Shown here piece by piece: positions 51,280 to 63,200 of a DNA stretch of 64,000 bases (position 1 is the first letter of the stretch; every line of letters begins with the position of its first letter). The position numbers and the translations under genes are program-made. The stretch is from a bacterium (GTDB taxonomy: Bacteria > Oederibacteriota > JAAXVQ01 > JAUVAV01): the NCBI GenBank assembly GCA_021108215.1, contig JAIORK010000036.1, forward strand, positions 86,948 to 150,947. The letters run 5' to 3'. The notes beneath the pieces were generated by a model that did no database searches, was not told the origin of the DNA, and saw only the letters and a list, made by a program, of their open reading frames with translations.

Positions 51280-54200
51280 TTAGGCAGCACTATCCAATCC
51301 ACGACGATAAAGCGGTTTGGGAAGTTGTAAGGGTTCACCCTTCCACAAGGTCGCCGGGAACATTTTCAATAATTTCCTTAATAAATAGGGTTTTTCAATA
51401 ACAATCCGCGGAACAACCTGATCAATTTTAGTACCATCCCGGGTTGTGACGGTTATTGTTTCTTTTGCGATTCCAGGAGGAATTTCTCCCAAAACAGAAA
51501 GAACACCCTTACTTGCTTCGGTACTATCCTGAACCCCTTCCAGGACACTCATAAGCCCCTGAACAAGAAACATGACTTTAGCCTGGTCCCACTTTTGGCC
51601 TAAGTTTTGGAGCGATTGCTGCATCCATCTGCTTTGGACCAACTGTGTACTTACCTGGCTCGTGATTGATGTCTTGAGTCGATAGTGATAATACTGGGCC
51701 GGGGCAAAGGTCGCAACACCAAGCATTGTTCCTGCTACCGCCAGTTCAACACTAAAACCGCCCATCAAAGCCACACCAAGACCTGCCCAAACACTCAGAA
51801 GCAATCCAAGCATTGCTGTTTTAGCAAATCCCTGCAAACGCGGATTGGAGAGTAACAACATTAACCGCAAACTGGTCGGAACACCGCGCATTCGATTGAA
51901 CCACTGCCCAAGCCGGCCTTCCCGCATATTGAGAAGTATTCCACCGGCAGGTCGCACTGCGGTTTGGGGTGTTGCCGCACCAATCTGCTGAACACGCAAA
52001 ATTTGATCAATCACATTTTGAATCGTACCGGTATCGTCCACCTGGGCGAACGCCATAGCAGACCTTTGTGCCCTCGCCTGGCTTTCCGATATCCAGCGGA
52101 TCACACTATCCAGATCCTCAATCGAGATATTGTTTACTGCCTGGATCAGCACCTGCGCCTGGGCGTCACTTAAAGCCGCCTTGACAGATACATTTTTATT
52201 CATTGCATCCCACAACGCTACGACGCTTTCACGGTTTCCCACCCGGGATAACAACAACGCATCCGGAACGGCTTGCTCTGCATTCTCCCGGAATTGCATC
52301 AGTTTTTGCGCCATCCCGGCCTGTAGCTGCGGCAACAACGCCGAAGAAACCTTGGCGGTTATTTCCTTGACCTGATCGGAATATTGATTAAAAGCAACAT
52401 CATCAAGTAATGTCTGCTGCGGAATCCCCTGCATTCGCGCATCAATCATAAAACTATATGCCCGTAACATGGCAGCTGCTTCCGCCTCTGAAATAATCCC
52501 TTCCCGGACATACTGATTGATGACTTCATCCACCGAAGCAAAATGACGGCCATAGAGGCTGTTGGCCATCAGCATAAGATTATAAAAAAGCTTCTGTGTC
52601 TTTTTGGGCGTGATCGCTGAAATGGACTTCTTAATCTGCTGCTTGGCAAGATAGGTCAAATCAAGTTGATACTTTATATCCGCCATAATTCCCGCCTGTA
52701 TCCGAATAATATCCGCTTGCACCGCTTGCGATCCTGTCATAGCGCGGGCACCAAGTAATTTACTGCGCACCAAATAGTCTGTGTCCTGCGACCAATTTTC
52801 CAATGTTTCAATGGCATAAATTTCGTTCGTCGGATCAGACAAGTATCCCAGTTCCTTACTAAGAATACCGTCAACAACATTTTTCAGGTTTTCAACCGCT
52901 TTGTGGTCAGCATCATTTTTACTGATCCAAAACATATCCATATCTGATTCAGTGACCGGTTCTCCCAGGCGCGACATACTGCCTGCGTAAAACACGGGCG
53001 CGGTGATCACACCGCGGGTCATAAAACGCGACCGCCTGTTTTCAGGCAAACGCCCAATTGCGGCCTGCAAGGCATAAAAAAGCGCATAGTGGTTTAGAAT
53101 CCTGATCATTTCCGACAACTGCCGCGTATTTTTTTCACCGCCTACTGTTTTTGCCAGCGCCTCTAAAATTTCCCGCCGTGGACTTTGGCTAAACTGTGCA
53201 ATCTGCTTTTTGGCTTGCGCAAACGCTTCATCCGAAATATCCAAAGATGCATTAAAAAGCGCTTCTTCAATATTATCGTATGGGGCCGTGGCTTGCGCTG
53301 CCCGGGCGTAGTCAGTTTTTTGTAAAAGTTCATTTAATAATCCGCTTATATTTCTGCCGGGAGTTCCGAAGGAACGCCGGCTGTCACGAGGCGTCTGCAC
53401 CCCGGACATAAGCCCAATACCGATCCCGCTTACCGCCATCGCGGCCGGTAACAGTACCGCCAAAGCGGCCGGTATTGTCAGAAATAAACCGGCTGCCAGC
53501 ATCACACCGGACAGGGTAAACACTCCGCTCAATACCAGCGCACCGGTGCGAACACCACTGCGCTCGACACGTGCGATGGCAACCGGAGCAGTAAAAAAAT
53601 CAAGTGTATGCGCCATAAATTCAGCCAGACCACTCATCACCCGGTATGCCGGAGTTCCGGGTTGCTGTCGGGTAATATCCAGCCCAAGCTGCCGCATCAT
53701 TTTATCCACCAGAACATGCGAATAGGATTCATGCGCCACAATCGGCCAGGGCGCTTCGGCCACAACCTGACCGGTTACCGGATCAACCATTTTTTGCGTA
53801 ACCGGATCATACGCACCCACTGGTTTTCCCCAGTTTTTCAGCATGCCGGACCAGCCGTGTTTGGCATACAGTGCCCGGCCCACAGCCGCCAGTTTGGCAG
53901 AAGGATAAAGCAAGCCGATTGCCAATCCAGGACCCATACCGACCACCGGGAGTAATAGCATCGTCCACAGCAAACTCACAACCAGGGTGTTTTTCAAACT
54001 AAGCCATTGATACCGTAAAGGTTTCGCCTGGGGCTTTCCCTGCGCATCAAAATTAATTAATAATTTATTGGAATCGTTGGAATCCACACTATATCCAAAT
54101 TCCCTTTCCATGGCCGAATTAAGTTTGCCCGGCAGGAGCCGCAATATCTGCGGCGAGAGCATGCCGAAACTCTGCCGGAGATCCTGCAGGACCTTACTCC

Positions 54201-57200
54201 GTGCCTGCCCCAGATGCGTCCGTATTTTCCTAAGCAGATCGGATTGATCGAGGCTATCCGGAAATTCATGTGCATTGTCACTGAAACGCATCATCATCTG
54301 ATAGGGCACCAACCGGCCGTTTCTTTTTATGTGCACCAGAATAGAACTGTTATCGCCAATGGTGCTTACACGCCCTTCGATGAGAATACCGCCCTCACGC
54401 AAAGCCTTGCCCATGCTTTGTACAGCTGCTTGTTTGGCCTGCTCGCTTTTGTACCAACGCAACACGTTTGTACAGCGGATGATGTCAACATTTTCCTGCT
54501 GAATCTCAAATCCGCCCAATTGGAAAGCGACATTATTATGCGCTTCCTCCAGTGCAACGATTTGGCGGTAATTCTCCAGACTGTTTTCAATGCCAATCAC
54601 CTGTGCCTCACGATTGATCTCACCGATCCGTTTGGCGGTTTCCAAAGTGGTGTCCGCATCGCGGCCAGGTCCGACCTCTATAAAAACAGGTGCCTTACCG
54701 GTCACCGGATTGTTTTGGCTCAAGTCAATCCCAATTTCCGGCAGCAAGGTATCAAACATATAATCATCCGTATCTTTCAAGCGCCCCGGCTGTGATTCGT
54801 CAGAGGTCAGGATGCCGGAAACCACACCCATGCCTTCCACACGGGCAATAAGCGCATCCGTACTGTAACCGGTCACTGCTGTGACAATCTCATCCGCCCG
54901 GTCATGGGAAAACCCGACGCTTTCCAATGCTTCATGCAGCACAATGGCGGCAACCACCTCATTATCTTTGCGGTTATTTTCAAACTGTTGGAATGCCTTC
55001 CCGGTGATATAGACTTTCCCATTGAGATGGAATGCACCGGTTTCATAGAGATCCTGATCCGTTTCGATCCTTTTTCCGTCAACACGCCTCGCGATATGGA
55101 TGGAAATTTGCGTGGCATTAATTTTTTTGATTTGTGCGGCCTCTGTCTCATCTCGGGCCGCATTGACCGCCATTTCCAGATAATCCGCCAGTTGGTTCCG
55201 GATGGGAGATGCCCGGCCGCGATACCGCGAGAGGGTCACTGCCGCCAGGCCTTGGGCGGAAAATACGGCATTCACAATTTCTTCAATACGGTCACGTGAA
55301 AATGCCGCAATCGTCGCAAGCGCCTTGGCCGGTTGGAGCGTGATGTTATACATGCTCTCGGTCGCGTTTTTCAATAAAGTCCCCAGTAATAATTCACCCT
55401 TTGCTCCCTGGAGTGTACCGCTTAAATTCGCTTTTTCAAGATCATTTAAAAACGCAACCAGGGTATCAACCTGCGCTTCTTCCCGTGGATACAGTTCACG
55501 ATCCTTGGCAGTCGCAATCAGATTGTCCAATGCCGACTGCAAATAGGCGGCCCCGCGTACAGGACCGAAAATTTTCATAACCCCTCGATAAATCACGGAA
55601 TAAGGAACCCATTCTTTGCGCACACTCCAGCCCTTTTTAAAATTTTCATAAAGGCGGTAGAGATGACGCTCCGGAGGAAAATCTTCCGGAAAATCCAGTG
55701 TGGTCATATCAACCATGGCAGCGGTCCATCTGAATTTCTTTCCGACCTGAACCCGTTTAACCAAGATATTTTTAAAAGTCGGATCGAAAATGGTACCACC
55801 GATCCGGGCCAATTTCATATATTCACCCACAACAGCGATCACCGCATCTTCAAAATTTTGAAGAAATTCTTCATCCGGATTTTCAAATTCCGGCTCCCAT
55901 CCTGAAATGCGCTCCCCGGGGAAATACTCCTCAAACATCCAATCCTTGCCTACCGGTCCCATCAGCAATGCCTTGTACCTGCGTTTTTTTCGTAAAATCT
56001 CAAAAGCCTTAACTGCCTGACGGACAACTTCAGTGTTTCCCGGCTTGTTCGTGGTTTTCAAAACCAGGGAACGAAATCCACGGCCGCTCTTGATGTTAAT
56101 CAGGTAAGCGGCTTTTTCTGCGCCTTTGTCAATATAGCTAACCGAAATATAATCTTCCGGTCTGAGTTTTTCAGGAAATCCCATACCGAACAATTCTTCC
56201 AGCGCCGCGTCCAAGATATGGTCCTGCTGGATAACTTCACTGATCCGCAGTTGTTCGCTTTTTTGAATATCCGTAAAAATCACCCGGACCAGTTTGCCAT
56301 CAACTGTGATCTGTTTTTCCGCCGTCTTTTTGGCCAGATACCGGCGCATCCCGAAAGAATCGCCAAAGCTTTCTTCCCAGGCATCTGAAACGATATCTTG
56401 CAGGCTGCTGCGCATTTCCTCCTGGCCGTCAAAAACCTGTGCGACAACCACATTTAAATACCGCTTCACACCGTTGATGGGGCCGTTGCGAAAAATCTGA
56501 ATATGATTTTTTTCAGGCTGCGGGATCTGCGGAAATGAAGCCTGCAGAATTGACAAAATATATCCAGCATAAATGTCTTGGCATCCCATCTTGAGCGGCG
56601 CTTCTGTATTGCCGTTTTTGATGACCTCTATTTTTTCATTACGCTTAAAATCACGACTCAGCGGTATTTTAAACCGAAAAGTATCGCCGTCCGAATCTGT
56701 GAATTCCGCAGTCCGGAAATTAATTTTTCCCGGATAACCCTCGTCCGACCCCAGCGATCCTACCATCCCCATGGCCAGCATACCGCCGCCGGCTTCCTGA
56801 TTAAAATAACTGTAAAGTCCGCCTGCGATCATCAGGATGATCATCGGGTTGCCGCGTACAAAATCAACGGCGCGCCGAGCCAGTTTGCGCAGTGTCCCAA
56901 ACCGACTCACTTCCTGAGGCTGAACCTGCAACTGCCTGCTCTGGATAATTTTAATGCCAATAAAAGGTAATACTGTTATTAAAAAACCGCTCGCAATGAC
57001 GCCCACCGCAATTGGCGCAAAAACGCCGGTTACAATGATGCCGTAAATTCCAAATGTCATGATGCCCAATCCCAGCAGGGAAATTGCGGCCCCGAGCCGA
57101 AAGAAACCCGCTTCATTGCGGGGCAGCACTGCCAGCCGGCCAGTGGTTTCACGGACCATGCGGACCTGGGCGCTTAATTCCCGATAAAAACTGGCTGCTT

Positions 57201-60200
57201 TTTCTTTGGCCAGATCCCGCATACTCTGCCGGGCTGTTACCAGTAATTTTCGGCTGTAAGGCGTAATTTTCCCCTGCTTGGCCATACTCGCGACCTGAAG
57301 ATCCTGGAACATGCGCCCGATTTTACCAGGCTGACGGACCTCCGCTGTCGGCATGCTGGTATACACAGCCGTCAGGGAAACCTGGGCATTATTGCCATAG
57401 CCGGAATTATTCATCTCCGCCTCAATGGCAGTTACAAAAGCATCAATCGCTTCATCTTCCGGTTTTCCGGATCGCAAAACATCCGTCCCGATCGTATCAA
57501 TTGCCAGATGAGGCAAAGCGATCAGCTGGTCGCCGGCACTGTAGCTGATGAAATCATTCAAAAATTTAAATTTATAATATTTTGGTGTCAATTGGGCACG
57601 TTCCGCCGTATCCAGTAAGGCGGCTTCCTTCGCACTCACCAATTTACCGCCGACATCAATAAACATGGAGACAAATTTTTCCCGCATCGCCTCATCCACG
57701 GCAGCGTCGAATCCTGCCGTATCCGATTTGATCTCTTTTATAATAGCGTCCAAAGAACGTGTATCACCGGCCGCCTTCATATTCTGTGCCGTCTCTTCAG
57801 CGTAAGACTCTGAAAAACCAATACGCGCAGTATCTATGAAATTACCGTAATACTGCCCCTCCAGCTCAATCAGGTGGGTTTCTTTGGGCGTAATCACAAC
57901 CACTTGTATCTTATCCGGTCCGGTCGAGGGCGGCGCCCGGCCGATATAAACTTCAGATGAAAAATTCTTTTTCCCCCGGAGAAATTTCAAGCGCTGATCC
58001 ACCGTTTCCCGCAATCCTTCAATCGTAAAATGCCGGGGATAGAGCGTCTCGTATTTTTGCTTATGCCCGTTGCCATCCGGGCGAAATTCAGTTTTAAGTA
58101 AAAGGTTGTCCTCAAACAAGAGTTTTTGCATCTGCATCTGCTCAGTATGCGTCTCACCCAGCAGCGTGGCCCCTTCTTCTTTTATCCTCGGCTCAATCGG
58201 CTTATCCATCTGATCCACCACGACTTGATTCTTCTTCATCCCCTTTTCAACATCCACTATCCGGCCGGGACCATACACGGCATGTTTATCCCCGCGCTTG
58301 CCGTCATGTAAAAAATCTCCGGCCAGTTCATACACCTCATCATCCCATTGATTGATATCCGTGCGATTGAGCGTCCCCTTACGCTGTTTCCGTACCATGT
58401 CATTGGGAACACGACTCGGTTTGGTGGCACCGGTGGTTGCTGTAGTCGTCAACACTGCTCCATTTTCCAGATAATCAACCCCTTGCGCACGGGCAGTTTC
58501 CCGGAGTTCCCGACTGACCAAGTCAGCCATTTTCATGTTTTTCAACTGAACATCTATTTTCAAATCTTCCATGGCCTTTTGCAGCAGCCCTTGCATCAAA
58601 CGGCCGCCGGCCTGCTCCATTGATTCACCCTCCAAATAGGCCGTACGCTGGTCCTGATCAAGATACCCTTTGAGTTCGGTTTGCAATTGGGTTATTAATT
58701 TTCGTTTTCGGGCCGCAGATAATTCATTGAACCCGACTTTAAGCATAACGCGAATACCCATAACTTCATCACGCACCACCCGCACCGTATTCTTGGCACC
58801 AAATTTTTCATAGCGGAGATTTATTTCATCGGCAATAGCTTTCAGGGATTGCATTTGGGTTTCATCCATACCCGGCAATTCAAACGCCATCAGCTGATTA
58901 TGCATCCGCGATTGAATGGCTTTGCGGAACACTTCCAAAACCGCCTCGGTATCTGCCACGGACAAATTATCCGGCAGCACATAAATCCCTTCATCACCAC
59001 CGTGGCGAATCGTAAAAATTTTGCCGGTTGCCAACTTAGGCAGTAAACGGAACGCTTCTAAAAAACGCACCTGAAAAAGTGCTTGCCGAATTTTCCTCAG
59101 AATTTCAAAGCGTCCTTTCCGAAGATATTGCTTCACACCGGGTGCCCGTGCGGTCTCAGTCATCACTGCCAGCACATCATCCAGCACACAATTTGTCAAA
59201 GCCTTACCATAGATGAGGTTGTAGGAGGAGAGGCCGTCAATATCTGAAAACGCCTCCCAAAAATCGCCGCCTTTTTCCAGAATTCTTTTACGCAGCGCCT
59301 CACCCTGTGCACGGGTCAACATTTTATTTGAGGAGAAAAACCAGCCCGTAAACCGGTTGCGCAGACGCTGCAACACACTGGATTTAAGGATGACTTCCTG
59401 ATGTGCCATAGAGACCGTCTCAGCCAGAGTAAAATCAGTGGTATTAAGAATCACAGCATCTGTGACTGCCTGCAAAGGATCACGTCTCCGCGTCCGGGCA
59501 AGTTTATCTAATTGCCGCAAACGCTTCATTGCATCAACAACTTCATCTTTGGAAATCCGGCGCCGGGCTTTGCGCTCAATCCGGCTGCGTAAATCATTGT
59601 TGACCACATAAAATTTCGCCCGGGCCTGGCGGTCAAAAATCTTTGCGCCCATGGTCTGGCCGACGGCAATAATATTTTGTTCTCTGGCCAGGCGGCGCAA
59701 TTGTATTTCCAGCATATCCTGAATTGCAGGCACTTTACCCAAGGCCGTCACAATCGGTTTGAGTTTGATGCCTGCCTCGACTTCACGCACCTTGCCTGCG
59801 GCATCCAGTTGCGGAATAACCTGATCCGTAATTTCCTGTCTGCGTTTCCTCTCCGGATTAATGAAAACCCGCATCCGACGCTCGGTCGCTGCGCGATCAA
59901 ATTGCATACTCACCGCAGCTTGTTCTAAATCTCTCACAACTTGGTTTTCAACATAATTAACCAACTGCTCTTTTTTCGCTTTCAGGGTATCCAGCAGATC
60001 AATCAGATAAACAATATCCTTACGAAACGCTTCCTTTTGACGAATTTCCTTGCGCACCTGATCAATCTCCTCATCAATTTCAGCAAGATTCTCAAAAACC
60101 GAAGCATCCAAACGTCCGCTTTCAATTGCCGCTTTCACCACCCAGGCGTAGGCACGGTAATAGACACCCGCCTCGACCAACGTGTATCCATAATATCTGG

Positions 60201-63200
60201 AAAGCACCTGGGCAATCTCCTGTTTTCCGGAAGCATCGGGTCCGTCCACGGTGATCACAAATTTAATTTTAAAATAATTGTAAACACCCCAAACCAGCAC
60301 CAGCACTGAGATGGCGATCCACGCGCCGGAAATGCCCGCTATCGTACCGACAAAAAACATGGTTAGCAGTGCGCTGATTATGCCAACCACACCCACTGTA
60401 ATGAATAGCGCCGAGAATAAGCGGGTGGGCCAGGCAATCTCCTGGAAAAAACTCCGAATTGATGTCATCTGTCCCAACGAATACTTCGAAAAGGTGCTGA
60501 GTTCGCTGACGGTTTGATGCGGTTCTCCCAGTACGCTTTCCAGCACTTCATGAAGAACCGCTTCACTGACAGTATGACCTTCCAATACATTAATGTATCC
60601 AATATTGCCGTGGGCGGTTTTTTCGATGGTTAAAAAAGCGCCAATCTCCTTGGCCCGTGATGGCACCCCCTTCTGCGGAAACACTTTCCTGACCTTTAAA
60701 TCAACAATTTTCTGATCCCGGCCTAAAACCGCCACACTGATGGAATTTCCCTTTTCCATTTGCGTGAGTACATTGCGTAACCGGGCCAGGGTGGCTTCAT
60801 ACATTGTTCCGCGCAAAGGTTTTTCCATACGCTCAATTTCATAGCGCAGCAGCTCGCGCGTATACTCCGAATCTCTGGTTTCAACGTTATGTCCGAAAAA
60901 ATCAAAAAAAGCATTAAGTTGTTTCTGGCTCATCAGTGAGAAACCCTGTTTAACAACAGCATCAGCCAAGTCCCCGGTCTGTGAGGCAATAATATTATTC
61001 TGTCGAGCCGTCAGGCGCATTTTTTTAAAAATCGTCGTACGTCCCTCCAGAAATTTTGTCATCATCTGTGTAAGGGTCTGCTGCGTTTCTTCCCCATAGA
61101 AACCGCGTTCCTGCAAGTTCAGTGCTATTGCCTGCTGCCGAAGATTCAATATCTTTCTGGCGGCCTTTAAAACCAGGAGTGTGTTTTTCTTTTGTTGCTC
61201 CTTGATGGCTGCCACCCCGCCTGGTTGCGCATCTATCTGAGTAATCACATTCGCCGTATTTTCAATAATGGCCGCCAAATGAGCATCATCATAATGCCGT
61301 GGGTTGCTCAATTTGGCATCAATACTTTCCGGATAAAGCGCTTGTTCGATAATAAACGCCAAAGCGTGTGATTGCTCAATCCCATTGGCTTGCAGTACAG
61401 CTTCGACAATTTCATGTAAAACCGTCGAAGCTCTCAGCTCGCCATAAAGTTGCCTTTCAAAAACAACACTAATCTTACCGCTAAAATTTTCATTCACCGC
61501 CAAGGCGCCAACGATTTTGTCGGTTGTTTGAATGGAAAGATTTTCCGCTGAAATGGCATGTAAATCTTTTTCAATGCTTGCCAACACCGTTTTGTCCTCG
61601 ATAAAAGAATCAAGAACACTTACCACCTCGCGGGAACGCATTTTTATATGACGGGCATAAACCTCCGTCTTTTCTTCCTGCAACGCCTCGGACCGGCTCT
61701 GCACCTGGGTAAACTCTTCCACCAACACCGGTTGCGCGCTGAGTCCGGCCACTTCAAAAGCCATGGCCCCAACCATCTGACTCTCAGACTGCAGCCGAAA
61801 TTCTTTTCCCGCCTCCAGCGAAAGCATTGTATTCCCACCGTGCCTCTTGCTGCTCACCCCGGCATTGACAACCAGAACCGGAGCGGTCTCGCCCATCCCT
61901 TTACGCATATTTGCGACATACAACTCCACATCCTCGGGCCGCGTGCTGGCAACATTTACCGAGAGGTCAACATTGACAGGTAAATTTTTATAATGGGAAG
62001 CCTGCCGCGCATCTGCACAAATATTCAAATGCAGGACATACTCTTTCCCATCAACCTGCAGGGAAACAATATTGTCGCGGAGCGCCAACCCATCAGCAAA
62101 AGCCTGCGCAACCACCGGGTGATCCGCCAAAAGCTTTTGAATCTGCGGCCTACCGGCCACATCGGCTGAACGGGTCCCTTGCCGGACGGCACGCAGTGTA
62201 TCCAGATCACGCGCAATCGTCGCCGGAACATTGGGACGAATCACCAACACACCGTCAACCGGCATCCCTTCCGCCGACAAGCGCACACCCATAATAATAT
62301 TTACATTTTTATCGTTCGCCTGCTTCTGTAAAGCATCGATGGCTTGTTCCATCTTGGCCGGATCAGCGGTCGCCATATACCGTTCAGGAAAAACCACCAA
62401 CTCAGCACCATTGTGCTGCAAAGAATCAATATTGTCGCGTGTACGATTCTGCCAGTTAAAAAAATCGGTATCCACCGGATGCGGCAATTGATCCTGGACC
62501 GCCACCACACGCAAGCCGCGTCCGATTTGTTCTCCCACGGTCTGAACCGCGAGGGCTTCTTCTGAAGCCACTGCACTGCGCAGAACCGCATTTCCCATCG
62601 TCATAACTAGTTTGGCTCTTGCCTGGCGGCTGGCTTGAATGCCAATATCCTTACTGGCGCGCAGTGTCGGTGTGGTCAAATCAATAACACCGACCATTTT
62701 GCTCTGATCAAAAACAGTCATGCCTTCCACTGAATGTCCGGAGAAAAATGCCACCTTGTCAATGCCCAAAGCCGGCAAGGCCTGTTTGATCCCTCGCAGG
62801 GTGCTGATAAACTGTTTTTCCGCACCCCTAAACCCGGGACGGTTGAAATGCGAGGAGCCGTTGTCAACACAAAGCACAGTTTGCCCGTTGATCACTGCCA
62901 CACGCATGTACCCGGCGTAACCGGCGGTCCTAATATTCTCCGCATTCGGGTTGGAATAGGTGGCATGCGGCACACCGCCGCGCGAGACTACCTGGCTGCC
63001 ATCCACGGCATAGGTGATAAAATCACTGATCGTGATTGCGGACTCGCTTTCTTCCACCTGATCCATAATACGTTCAAGCGCCTGCCGAAAACCGGGATTG
63101 CGCGAGGTAAATGTATTCAGTTGCATACCCTGAACCAGCAACATTTTTTGTTCTACCAGGTTGGCCTGCAGGACCCGGACATCTTCATCTTTGCTGTAGC

